Below are positions 1-6,815 of a DNA stretch of 7,243 nucleotides, in pieces. This DNA is from Magnetovibrio sp. (GTDB lineage: Bacteria; Pseudomonadota; Alphaproteobacteria; Rhodospirillales; Magnetovibrionaceae): the NCBI GenBank assembly GCA_016763255.1, contig JAESUA010000149.1, positions 1 to 7,243 of the forward strand, given 5' to 3'. The notes below the pieces were generated by a model, which was given only the letters and a program-made list of their open reading frames with translations, searched no databases and was not told where the DNA came from. The translations under genes and the position numbers were made by a program. The first letter of the stretch is position 1. Every line of letters starts with the position of its first letter.

Positions 1-1
1 G

Positions 2-919
2 ATGGTGTTTGTCGCCACCGCCGCCTCAATCGTTTCGGGCACCGTTGCCGAACGCATCAAACTGTGGCCGTTTTTGATCTTCACCGTGATTTTGACCTCC
101 CTTATCTATCCGATCCAAGGTTCTTGGACGTGGGGTGGTGGCTGGCTCACCGAAATGGGCTTCGCCGATTTTGCCGGTTCTTCGATTGTGCACTCGGTCG
201 GTGGCTGGGCGGCTTTGACCGGTGCCATCATTCTCGGCGCACGCAGGGGTAAATATGGCAAAGACGGCTCGGTCCACCCGATCCCCGGTGCCAACATGCC
301 GCTGGCCACCATCGGCACCTTTATCCTGTGGTTCGGCTGGTTCGGCTTCAACGGTGGTTCGGTTCTGGCCCTGGGTTCAGCAGCCGACGTCATCGCCATG
401 GCCAACGTCTTCGCTAATACCAACATGGCTGCCGCCGGTGGCGTGGTCGCTGCGGTGATCCTCACCCAACTGGTCTACAAAAAAGTTGATCTGTCGATGG
501 CGCTCAACGGTGCAATCGGCGGCCTGGTATCGATCACCGCCGGTCCCGACACCCCGACCTTGGGTTCGGCGATGCTCATCGGCGCGACCGGTGGCGCAAT
601 CATCGTGTTTGCCGTGCCGCTGCTCGACAAACTCAAGATCGACGACGTGGTCGGCGCGATCCCCGCTCACTTGTTGTGCGGCATCTGGGGAACCCTGGCG
701 GTTCCGTTGACCAATACCGACGCCAGCTTTGGCACCCAGTTGATCGGCGTTTTGGCCATCGGTGGCTTTGTCATCGTCGCCTCGACCATCGCCTGGATGG
801 CCTTAAAAGTCACCATCGGCATCCGCGCCGACGAAGAAGACGAAATTATGGGTCTCGATAAAGCCGAACTCGGCCTCGAAGCCTATCCGGAGTTTGGACG
901 GGGTGCCCACAGCATCTGA
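2..919 (+). CDS. amt: Ammonium transporter (Amt/MEP family), 5'-truncated by window edge
   Basis: This is an inner-membrane channel of the Amt/MEP/Rh family that moves ammonium/ammonia into the cytoplasm. The 305 visible residues are the C-terminal two thirds of the protein. The ATG at position 2 is probably internal, because it starts inside the family's conserved helix (AATxxIVSGxVAER-like), so the real start lies outside the window. Hallmarks seen are WGGGW (44-48), D56-F-A-G followed by the pore histidine H64 (E. coli AmtB His168), FGWFGFN (111-117), and DDVVGAIPAH with the second pore histidine H223 (AmtB His318). The tail GIRADEEDE to AYPEF is the conserved cytoplasmic C-terminus, which in AmtB contacts the PII protein GlnK. 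A glnK/glnB gene just upstream is typical but cannot be seen here. The gene ends at a strong terminator, so it is probably transcribed separately from the second amt gene. Confidence 0.93.
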   Translation: MVFVATAASIVSGTVAERIKLWPFLIFTVILTSLIYPIQGSWTWGGGWLTEMGFADFAGSSIVHSVGGWAALTGAIILGARRGKYGKDGSVHPIPGANMPLATIGTFILWFGWFGFNGGSVLALGSAADVIAMANVFANTNMAAAGGVVAAVILTQLVYKKVDLSMALNGAIGGLVSITAGPDTPTLGSAMLIGATGGAIIVFAVPLLDKLKIDDVVGAIPAHLLCGIWGTLAVPLTNTDASFGTQLIGVLAIGGFVIVASTIAWMALKVTIGIRADEEDEIMGLDKAELGLEAYPEFGRGAHSI

Positions 920-942
920 TTCCCCAACGACCCCGTTCAAGC

Positions 943-980
943 CAAGGGCCGGAGACAGCATGTCTCCGGCCCTTGTTTTT
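943..980 (+). terminator. Rho-independent terminator of the first amt gene
   Basis: A perfect 15-bp stem pairs CAAGGGCCGGAGACA (943-957) with 961-975 around a GCA loop and is followed directly by five Ts (976-980). It lies 24 bp after the amt stop codon. Confidence 0.93.
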
Positions 981-1021
981 GCCGAAATAATAAGCAACTG
1001 CCTTTTCCATGCTCAGTATCT

Positions 1022-1040
1022 AGGCGCATTCAATGTGCCT
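1022..1040. promoter_or_regulatory. Candidate NtrC enhancer-binding palindrome
   Basis: AGGCGCATTCAATGTGCCT is a near-perfect palindrome with 7 of 8 pairs in the arms. Its core GCGC-N7-GTGC (1024-1038) differs by one base from the GCAC-N7-GTGC core of known NtrC sites. It is centred about 100 bp upstream of the start predicted by the sigma-54 promoter at 1104-1119, a normal distance for an NtrC enhancer. I did not see a second clear copy. That NtrC binds here is an inference. Confidence 0.5.
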
Positions 1041-1103
1041 GATCTTTAAGAAAATCCAATATTCATCTCAATATTTCAACTGCTTGGCTAATTTCTCATG
1101 ATT

Positions 1104-1119
1104 TGGCACGGAACTTGAG
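1104..1119 (+). promoter_or_regulatory. Sigma-54 (RpoN) -24/-12 promoter of the second amt gene
   Basis: TGGCACG-GAAC-TTGAG matches the consensus TGGCACG-N4-TTGCW except for the -12 dinucleotide, which is GA (1117-1118) instead of GC. The -24 GG is at 1105-1106, giving the required 10-bp spacing between the two elements. The predicted transcription start is near 1130, leaving a leader of about 70 nt. Sigma-54/NtrC control is well established for ammonium transporter genes, which supports the call. Confidence 0.75.
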
Positions 1120-1129
1120 ATAGCTCCGC

Positions 1130-1162
1130 AGGCCCGTTTGGGGGGCCTCAAGGGCTTGAGCC
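1130..1162 (+). other. Two short hairpins in the amt leader
   Basis: Two adjacent inverted repeats lie between the predicted transcription start and the amt start codon. AGGCCC (1130-1135) pairs with GGGCCT (1143-1148), and CTCAAG-GG-CTTGAG occupies 1147-1160. They overlap by two bases, so they could fold as alternatives. No T-run follows, so this does not look like an attenuator terminator. A function is not established. Confidence 0.3.
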
Positions 1163-1200
1163 TTAGATGCTGTGACAACTGATATTGGGGAATTTTCACC

Positions 1201-2418
1201 ATGCAAATGGGTATGGACGTTTTTTTTGTGCTGATGGGTGCCACCATGGTGCTCGCCATGCACGCCGGGTTTGCGTTTTTGGAAGTCGGCACCGTGCGTC
1301 GCAAGAACCAAGTCAACGCACTGGTCAAAATCATCACCGATTTTGCCGTCTCGACCATGGCATATTTTTTCATCGGCTACTCGGTCGCTTATGGGGTGAA
1401 TTTCTTTTCCTCCGCCGCGGTGCTGACCGGGGCCGCACCCGGATCGCCGTTTGCCGCCGGTGGATATGATCTGGTGAAGTTCTTCTTTTTGCTGACCTTT
1501 GCAGCCGCCATTCCGGCGATCATTTCCGGCGGCATCGCCGAACGGGCACGCTTTTGGCCGCAACTGATCGCCACCGCCATCATCGTGGCGCTGGTCTATC
1601 CGGTCTTTGAAGGCATGGTATGGGGCTCGCGTTTGGGCTTTCAGGACCTCATCGAAAGCATCGCCGGGGCACCGTTCCATGATTTTGCCGGATCGATCGT
1701 GGTCCATGCGGTCGGCGGTTGGTTGGCGCTGGGCGCGGTGGTGATGCTCGGCCCACGCCTGGGGCGTTATAAAAAGGATGGCCGTTTGGTCGGTATCGCG
1801 CCCTCCAACATTCCCTTTTTGGCCCTGGGATCGTGGATTTTGGTGGTCGGCTGGTTCGGTTTTAATGTCATGAGCGCACAATCGGTCGAAGGCATCACCG
1901 GTTTGGTGGCGATCAATTCATTGATGGCCATGGCCGGGGGCATCTTGGCCGCAGTGGTTGCAGGCAAGAACGATCCTGGCTTCATCCACAACGGCGCGTT
2001 GGCCGGATTGGTCGCGGTGTGTGCCGGTTCAGACATCATGCACCCCTTGGGCGCGTTGGTGGTCGGCGTGGTCGCCGGTGTTCTGTTCGTCTGGGGCTTC
2101 AATAAATGTCAGCAAAAATGGAAGATCGATGATGTTTTAGGGGTGTGGCCGCTGCACGGCATGTGCGGCTTGTGGGGCGGCATCGCTGCGGGCATCTTCG
2201 GTCTTGAAGCCTTTGGCGGTTTGGGCGGCGTGACCTTCTTGGCGCAATTGACCGGCTCGCTCAGCGGGGTGGTGTTTGCCCTCATCGCTGGTTTTGCGGT
2301 CTATGGTGGCCTCAAGTTGGCCATCGGCATCCGGCTTGATGCGGAAGATGAATTTCGCGGTGCGGATCTCAGCCTGCATCATATTTCAGCCTACCCCGAA
2401 GAAGACACCCACGCCTAA
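1201..2418 (+). CDS. amt: Ammonium transporter (Amt/MEP family), complete second paralogue
   Basis: This is a complete 405-residue Amt channel for ammonium uptake across the inner membrane. It begins directly with the first membrane helix and has no cleavable signal peptide. Conserved elements in order are HAGFAFLEVGTVRRKNQVN (21-39), IISGGIAERARFWP (107-120), D161-F-A-G with pore histidine H169, GWFGFN (217-222), and DDVLGVWPLH with the second pore histidine H319. The tail GIRLDAEDEFRG to AYPE is the regulatory cytoplasmic C-terminus. It differs widely from the upstream paralogue outside these motifs, so it is not a recent duplicate. ATG codons at 1201, 1207 and 1213 are all possible starts. 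The first is favoured because GGGG at 1187-1190 is closest to it, though the ribosome site is weak. The sigma-54 promoter upstream implies expression under nitrogen limitation. Confidence 0.95.
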   Translation: MQMGMDVFFVLMGATMVLAMHAGFAFLEVGTVRRKNQVNALVKIITDFAVSTMAYFFIGYSVAYGVNFFSSAAVLTGAAPGSPFAAGGYDLVKFFFLLTFAAAIPAIISGGIAERARFWPQLIATAIIVALVYPVFEGMVWGSRLGFQDLIESIAGAPFHDFAGSIVVHAVGGWLALGAVVMLGPRLGRYKKDGRLVGIAPSNIPFLALGSWILVVGWFGFNVMSAQSVEGITGLVAINSLMAMAGGILAAVVAGKNDPGFIHNGALAGLVAVCAGSDIMHPLGALVVGVVAGVLFVWGFNKCQQKWKIDDVLGVWPLHGMCGLWGGIAAGIFGLEAFGGLGGVTFLAQLTGSLSGVVFALIAGFAVYGGLKLAIGIRLDAEDEFRGADLSLHHISAYPEEDTHA

Positions 2419-2440
2419 ATTCGCGGCCATATTATCCCTT

Positions 2441-2471
2441 AAGGGCCCTCGGCATATGTCGGTGGGCCCTT
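2441..2471 (+). terminator. Probable terminator or hairpin after the second amt gene
   Basis: AAGGGCCC (2441-2448) pairs perfectly with GGGCCCTT (2464-2471), and a few inner CG pairs are possible in the 15-nt loop. Only a short T stretch (2470-2472) follows, so termination may be weak. It lies 22 bp after the amt stop codon. Confidence 0.55.
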
Positions 2472-2578
2472 TGTGATAGCCGCATTGCCTCACCTTGGCC
2501 CCTTTGAGGGCACAATTAGATCTCAAACTCAGATGGCTTTCTTAAGATCTTATAAAGTCTCGCAGTGTACAAAAAACT

Positions 2579-3589
2579 ATGGCTTGGTTAAGTGACAAAC
2601 TGGGATCCGGGCCCTTACTTCCGGAAGGTAGTTCGGCCTTTTTTGCCCGCCGGGTGAGTGAACTCACCGGCGCGGGCCTTGTAGTGTTGACTGGGGGTTA
2701 CCTGGCAGCGCTGTTTTCGTACGTGCCCACCGACCCCTCACTCAATTCCGCCACAGACGCTCCGGTGCTCAATTTACTAGGCAGCCCCGGCGCCACCCTT
2801 GCCGATGTGATGATCCAAACTTTTGGTCTGGCCGCTATCGTGCCCGCACTGGCTACCCTCGCCTGGGGCCTGTTGTGGATGCGCAAGATCGGCGTCGCCC
2901 AATTGTGGATGCGTATGACCCTCATGCTCACCGCCACCGTGCTGTTGGCGTGTGCCATTACGATTGTGGAACCATTTACCAGTTGGCCCTTGGCCGCCGG
3001 ACTTGGCGGTGTCACCGGCACCATATTGCTGGAGCGTATCGGACTTGTTTTTACCCTATTGGGGCTGCCTCAATCCGAGCTCGTAATACTCATCACCGCC
3101 ATCGCACTTGGGGTTCCCGGAGTGGTCGCCTTCTTTTGGTCTCTGGCCTTGCCGTCATCGGACTGGCGCGCCTTGGGCCGTGCTGTGACCTTTATAAATC
3201 ACAAGCTCGGAGCCTTGTTGATCAAAGCCTTTGGCCGCCTCACGGGGCGTGTTGCGCCACCAACATTTGCCACAACCAACGACGATGAGCTTGATGATTT
3301 GGTCGTCACAGATGCCGGTGAAGCGGTGGTTGCCAAACCAAAACGACGCCGCGCCTCGCCGCGTATCACCGCAGACAAGATTGAAAACCCCAAGCCCAAA
3401 ACCAAGGGTTTGGTTGATGCCAAGCCGGGCCTCGTCAAACCCAGTCGCCAAGCCGGAGCGCAGCGTCAACGCAGCCTCGATCTGGGGGCACAAAACAATT
3501 ATGTCTTGCCGCCGCTGGACATTTTGGATGCCCCGAACCTGGCAGTGCCACCCAGCACTCCAAAAAAGCGTTGGAACAAAATGCCTTGA
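2579..3589 (+). CDS. ftsK: DNA translocase FtsK, N-terminal membrane domain and linker (first frame of a split gene)
   Basis: FtsK anchors at the division septum and pumps chromosome ends apart. This 336-residue frame encodes its membrane anchor, with four hydrophobic helices at roughly residues 31-50, 75-101, 108-129 and 167-190. A positively charged, proline-rich linker (about 195-320) follows, then the YVLPPLDIL segment that precedes the motor domain in FtsK. The [17 protein letters not shown] stretch after helix 1 is typical of alphaproteobacterial FtsK. Homology stops after PKK (residue 330), and the last six residues (RWNKMP) look out of frame. The conserved continuation ALEQNA is in the -1 frame. 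A -1 slip at 3562-3568 joins both parts into 805 residues, a normal size for this group. No strong ribosome site precedes the ATG at 2579. A TATAAA at 2551-2556 could be a -10 box, but no good -35 was seen. Confidence 0.88.
   Translation: MAWLSDKLGSGPLLPEGSSAFFARRVSELTGAGLVVLTGGYLAALFSYVPTDPSLNSATDAPVLNLLGSPGATLADVMIQTFGLAAIVPALATLAWGLLWMRKIGVAQLWMRMTLMLTATVLLACAITIVEPFTSWPLAAGLGGVTGTILLERIGLVFTLLGLPQSELVILITAIALGVPGVVAFFWSLALPSSDWRALGRAVTFINHKLGALLIKAFGRLTGRVAPPTFATTNDDELDDLVVTDAGEAVVAKPKRRRASPRITADKIENPKPKTKGLVDAKPGLVKPSRQAGAQRQRSLDLGAQNNYVLPPLDILDAPNLAVPPSTPKKRWNKMP
3562..3568 (+). other. A AAA AAG slippery heptamer / frame-switch point in ftsK
   Basis: The upstream frame reads CCA AAA AAG, so the heptamer A AAA AAG lies in the exact phase used for -1 frameshifting in E. 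coli dnaX. After a -1 slip the next codon is GCG at 3568, giving PKK-ALEQNA, which fits FtsK. Adding one A to the six-A run (3562-3567) would give the same protein, so a lost base or sequencing error explains the data equally well. The usual helper elements are weak: no Shine-Dalgarno-like sequence lies upstream, and the nearest clean hairpin (TCCAG-TGTG-CTGGA, 3595-3608) starts 27 nt downstream, farther than usual. Confidence 0.6.
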
Positions 3590-4995
3590 TGCTGTCCAGT
3601 GTGCTGGAAGATTTTGGCGTCAAAGGCGAAATCGTCAAGGTCCGCCCCGGTCCGGTGGTCACCTTGTATGAACTGGAACCCGCGCCGGGCACCAAAACCT
3701 CGCGCGTGATCGGCCTTTCGGACGATATTGCGCGGTCTATGAGCGCGGTTTCGGTGCGCGTCGCCACCGTGCCGGGGCGCAACGTCATCGGCATCGAGAT
3801 GCCCAATCAAATCCGCGAAATGGTTTATTTCCGTGAACTGATTGCTTCCCAAGACTTTGAAAAAGCCAAAGGCGCGCTGAATTTAGCCCTGGGCAAGGAT
3901 ATCGGCGGAAATCCGGTGACCGTGGATTTGGCGCGGATGCCACATTTGTTGATCTCGGGCACCACCGGTTCCGGCAAATCTGTGGGCGTCAATGCGATGA
4001 TTTGCTCTTTGTTGTACCAATATTCCCCCCGCCAGTGCCGCTTCATCATGATCGACCCTAAGATGCTCGAGCTCAGCGTCTATGACGGCATTCCCCATTT
4101 GTTGAGCCCGGTGGTCACCGACCCCAATAAGGCCGTGGTGGCGCTGAAATGGGCGGTACGCGAAATGGAAGATCGCTATCGTTTGATGAGCCAGATGGGG
4201 GTGCGCAACATCACCGGTTATAACCAGCGCCTGGCTGAGGCCAGCAAACGCGGCGAGGTACTGACCCGCACCGTGCAAACCGGTTTTGATGAAGATGGCA
4301 AACCGATTAACGAAGACCAGCCGTTGTCCATGGATGCGCTGCCCTACATCGTCGTGATCGTCGATGAAATGGCCGATTTGATGTTGGTGGCCGGCAAGGA
4401 CGTCGAGTCCGCCATCCAACGTTTGGCGCAGATGGCACGGGCCGCCGGGATTCATTTGATCATGGCCACCCAACGGCCTTCGGTTGATGTCATCACCGGC
4501 ACCATTAAAGCCAATTTCCCCACCCGCATCAGCTTCCAGGTGACCTCAAAAATTGATTCGCGGACGATTTTGGGTCAACAAGGTGCCGAACAGCTTCTCG
4601 GCCAGGGCGATATGCTGTATATGGCGGGCGGTGGGCGCATCACCCGGGTGCATGCGCCGTTTGTATCCGATGAAGAAGTGGAAGACGTGGTATTGCATCT
4701 CAAAGATCAAGGCTCACCAGAATACATTGAATCCATCACCCAAGAACAAGACCCGGCCCTGGGTCTAAACGCTGTGGCGGGTGGCGCCACCAAAGACGAT
4801 GTGCTGTATGATGAAGCGGTGGCGCTGGTCGCCCGCGAAGGCAAGGCCTCAACCAGTTTCATCCAGCGTCATCTGCAAATCGGCTATAACCGCGCGGCGC
4901 GCATCATTGAACGTATGGAGGTCGAGGGTGTGGTCAGCAAAGCCAACCGGGTCGGCCGACGAGAGGTTTTGATCGGCGATGTCAGTGCAGCCTAA
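3571..4995 (+). CDS. ftsK: DNA translocase FtsK, motor and gamma domains (second frame of a split gene)
   Basis: This frame encodes the cytoplasmic hexameric ATPase that moves DNA during chromosome segregation. Counting from the TTG at 3571, the alpha domain comes first ([24 protein letters not shown]). Walker A is GTTGSGKS (130-137) and Walker B is [10 protein letters not shown] with D265-E266. [20 protein letters not shown] and [10 protein letters not shown] are FtsK motor signatures. The C-terminal winged-helix gamma domain (about 411-470, with [20 protein letters not shown]) reads the KOPS polarity sequences. All catalytic motifs are intact. There is no good independent start. The frame is open from 3418 but has no ATG before 3589, where ATG overlaps the first frame's stop as TGATG. 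The likely products are a frameshift fusion with the upstream part, a reinitiated separate motor, or one normal gene if a base is missing in the sequence. Confidence 0.9.
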   Translation: MEQNALMLSSVLEDFGVKGEIVKVRPGPVVTLYELEPAPGTKTSRVIGLSDDIARSMSAVSVRVATVPGRNVIGIEMPNQIREMVYFRELIASQDFEKAKGALNLALGKDIGGNPVTVDLARMPHLLISGTTGSGKSVGVNAMICSLLYQYSPRQCRFIMIDPKMLELSVYDGIPHLLSPVVTDPNKAVVALKWAVREMEDRYRLMSQMGVRNITGYNQRLAEASKRGEVLTRTVQTGFDEDGKPINEDQPLSMDALPYIVVIVDEMADLMLVAGKDVESAIQRLAQMARAAGIHLIMATQRPSVDVITGTIKANFPTRISFQVTSKIDSRTILGQQGAEQLLGQGDMLYMAGGGRITRVHAPFVSDEEVEDVVLHLKDQGSPEYIESITQEQDPALGLNAVAGGATKDDVLYDEAVALVAREGKASTSFIQRHLQIGYNRAARIIERMEVEGVVSKANRVGRREVLIGDVSAA

Positions 4996-5704
4996 CAATA
5001 TGCAAAACGATACGAATCCGGATCAAAATGGGATTCCCAACCGGCCCTTCCCGATGAAACGCATCGTCAGCGGCCTTTTGGTGCTGGCCATGGTTTTTGT
5101 CGCGGCGGCGGTTCTGCTTCCTAAAACAGCCGATGCCAAGGATGCCATCGGCCTTGAAGCCGATCAAATAGCCCAGGTGGTCAAAATCCAGGACTACCTC
5201 AACGCCATATCCACCATGCGCGCCCGCTTCATGCAGATCACCAGCCAAGGTAATTTTGCCCAAGGTGAATTTTTGATGGCACGTCCGGGGCGCATGCGTA
5301 TCGAATATGACCCGCCGGTACCGGTGCTGATTGTCTCCAACGGGTCGATGGTGATGTACAAGGACAAAGAACTTGATCAGCTGAGCTACGTGCCGCTGAG
5401 TTCCTTGCCCGCCTCCATGTTTATCGGCGATGAAGTCGATTTTTTTGGTGATGATCTTTTGATCACAGACTTCGATCGATCCAAAGGGACCATGCGCATC
5501 ACCCTTCAGCGCAGCGCAGACCCGATGGAAGGCAGCCTCACCCTGATTTTTCAAGATCAGCCAATGGTGCTTAGAAAATGGGCGGTTCTTGATGCTCAAG
5601 GCATCACCACGACCGTCTCCTTATTGGGGCCACAGTTCGGCGAAGCCCTGGACGAGAAGCTGTTCAAAGTGGAAAATCGCGTCCTCGAAAATGACCAAGA
5701 CTAA
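4979..5704 (+). CDS. lolA: Outer-membrane lipoprotein carrier protein LolA
   Basis: LolA carries lipoproteins across the periplasm from the LolCDE transporter to the outer membrane. The mature part shows the family pattern: [14 protein letters not shown], then [21 protein letters not shown], a strand-rich core, and WAVLDAQG near the end. A secretion signal begins at M26 ([21 protein letters not shown]) with probable cleavage after the A-D-A at about residue 53. The start is uncertain. ATG 4979 overlaps the ftsK stop by 17 bp and has GAGAGG at 4961-4966, rather far upstream. ATG 5000 and ATG 5054 are alternatives, and 5054 would give a standard signal peptide without the 25-residue polar extension. 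The overlap indicates co-transcription, and the ftsK-lolA order is common in proteobacteria. Overall sequence is divergent, as LolA proteins usually are. Confidence 0.87.
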   Translation: MSVQPNNMQNDTNPDQNGIPNRPFPMKRIVSGLLVLAMVFVAAAVLLPKTADAKDAIGLEADQIAQVVKIQDYLNAISTMRARFMQITSQGNFAQGEFLMARPGRMRIEYDPPVPVLIVSNGSMVMYKDKELDQLSYVPLSSLPASMFIGDEVDFFGDDLLITDFDRSKGTMRITLQRSADPMEGSLTLIFQDQPMVLRKWAVLDAQGITTTVSLLGPQFGEALDEKLFKVENRVLENDQD

Positions 5705-5760
5705 CTTTCCCTTGCGCTACCCCTGGTAATCACCTCACCTCATGCCCACATTTATGAGAG

Positions 5761-5824
5761 AGCCAGGGCCCAAACCTGGTTTCACCGTTGTATGGTTTAT
5801 CCCCCCCCCCAAAAAACCATCAAC
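5761..5824 (+). repeat. Two hairpins downstream of lolA, one with a C10 loop
   Basis: CCAGG (5763-5767) pairs with CCTGG (5775-5779). Next, GTTG-T-ATGGTTT (5787-5798) pairs with AAACCATCAAC (5814-5824) through 11 base pairs and one bulged T. The second loop contains ten consecutive Cs (5801-5810) and an A run. No T-run follows either stem. The purpose is unknown; it may protect the mRNA 3' end. The homopolymer length may be unreliable. Confidence 0.5.
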
Positions 5825-5845
5825 GGATCCCCCCTTAGGGACTAC

Positions 5846-5878
5846 AGCCCGGCCACTCCCCCTGGCCGGGCTTTCTTT
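5846..5878 (+). terminator. Rho-independent terminator for the ftsK-lolA transcript
   Basis: AGCCCGGCCA (5846-5855) pairs perfectly with TGGCCGGGCT (5863-5872) around a CTCCCCC loop and is followed by TTCTTT. The T-rich tail fits plus-strand transcription. The same stem could also slow minus-strand transcripts from the response regulator gene, but no T-run exists on that side. Confidence 0.85.
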
Positions 5879-5918
5879 ATCCATAAATTTCATTGCTAAA
5901 TACGAATAACCGACGATT

Positions 5919-6626
5919 TTAGGGAATCAGGCGGTATCCACCCGGTTCGGTCACCAAAATTTCGGCACGTGACGGTTCGGCTTCCATTTTTTGGCGCAAC
6001 CGGTAAACATGGGTTTCCAAGGTGTGGGTGGTGACGTTTGCGTTATAACCCCACACCTCGCCCAACAACTCATCGCGGCTGACCACACGATCACCATGCA
6101 GATACAGAAACTTTAAAATTTGCGCTTCTTTGTCTGTGAGACGAATTTGTTCGCCATTTTGGCCGTTGCCTTCAGGTACGGTCCCCACCAACATCTTTGC
6201 GCCGGGGCGAAAATCAAAGGGACCGATGACCAACACAGCATCATCGCTTTGCTCAAATTGACGGATGTGGGCGCGGATCCGCGCCATCAAGACACCCAAT
6301 TTAAAAGGTTTTGCGACATAATCCGTGGCCCCGGCATTGAGTCCTCGAATGGTATCGGAATCGCTGTCGGATGCGGTCAGCATAACGATTGGCGCCATCA
6401 GGCCATCGGCCCGCAAATGGCGGCACACCTCGCGCCCACCCATGCCGGGCAGATCGACATCTAAGATCACCAAATCAAAATAGCCGTTTTTAGCCAGTGT
6501 GCGGCCGTCTTCACCAGACGACGCCACCGTGCATACAAATCCCTCAACGGCCAACAGCTGCTCACTCAGCAACTCAACCAGAATCTCGTCATCATCAATG
6601 ATCAGTATGCGTTTACCTTCTGTCAT
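5919..6626 (-). CDS. OmpR/PhoB-family two-component response regulator
   Basis: This 235-residue protein is a phosphorylation-controlled transcription factor. The receiver domain (about 5-122) has the acidic pair D12-D13, the phosphoacceptor D56 in VILDVDLPG, T84 in VMLTAS, and K106 in AKPF, so all catalytic positions are present. The C-terminal winged-helix domain (about 140-235) includes LTDKEAQILKFL, VVSRDELLGEVWG and the recognition region TTHTLETHVYRLRQKM, ending in GGYRLIP. The length is normal for the subfamily. No histidine kinase gene is adjacent, so the partner and target genes cannot be named from this window. The ATG at 6626 has only a weak ribosome site: AGG sits directly against the start, with GGGA slightly upstream. 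It is divergent from the gene at 6816, with which it shares a 189-bp upstream region. Confidence 0.93.
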   Translation of the reverse strand: MTEGKRILIIDDDEILVELLSEQLLAVEGFVCTVASSGEDGRTLAKNGYFDLVILDVDLPGMGGREVCRHLRADGLMAPIVMLTASDSDSDTIRGLNAGATDYVAKPFKLGVLMARIRAHIRQFEQSDDAVLVIGPFDFRPGAKMLVGTVPEGNGQNGEQIRLTDKEAQILKFLYLHGDRVVSRDELLGEVWGYNANVTTHTLETHVYRLRQKMEAEPSRAEILVTEPGGYRLIP

Positions 6627-6650
6627 CCTGGCGTCCCATTCGGTCCAAAC

Positions 6651-6664
6651 ATCACCTCTGTGAT
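6651..6664. promoter_or_regulatory. Short palindrome in the divergent regulatory region
   Basis: ATCAC-CTCT-GTGAT is a perfect 5-bp inverted repeat 25 bp upstream of the response regulator start codon. It sits beside the candidate -10 box at 6665-6670, where a repressor or autoregulator could act. It is short enough to occur by chance. Confidence 0.25.
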
Positions 6665-6695
6665 ACTATATCGGAACCCGGATGCCGCTCGACAA
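6665..6695 (-). promoter_or_regulatory. Candidate promoter of the response regulator gene
   Basis: Read on the minus strand, TTGTCG (6695-6690) is followed after 19 bp by TATAGT (6670-6665). The -10 matches the sigma-70 consensus at five of six positions. The spacing is longer than the usual 17 bp, so this is tentative. Confidence 0.25.
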
Positions 6696-6815
6696 TATTA
6701 CTCTTGTGCAGATTGGCTCTTTTCTTGTGTCCGCGCCATGAGGTAATGTCCAATAAAAGCCTGTGTAATCGTTTCGCTTCACTCATTTTGCCGCCCACAA
6801 GGTTCGATTGTTAAC

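Noticed and set aside
1096..1881. Long antisense open frame opposite the second amt gene
   Set aside because: It lies over a well-supported transporter gene. Its product is rich in His, Arg, Gln and Gly with no recognisable domain, as expected for the shadow of a high-GC gene.
3571..3573. TTG at 3571 as an independent start for the FtsK motor
   Set aside because: No Shine-Dalgarno sequence precedes it, and it falls inside the conserved ALEQNA segment, so it is more likely an internal leucine codon reached by frameshift.
3595..3608. Hairpin TCCAG-TGTG-CTGGA as a frameshift stimulator
   Set aside because: It begins 27 nt after the slippery heptamer, whereas stimulatory stems usually start about 5-9 nt downstream. 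It is also only 5 bp long.
3883..4473. Antisense open frame opposite the FtsK motor domain
   Set aside because: The plus strand here carries Walker A and B motifs, and the antisense product has no recognisable domain.
4982..5599. Antisense open frame opposite lolA
   Set aside because: Its product is low-complexity and His-rich with no family features, while the plus strand encodes a recognisable LolA with a signal peptide.
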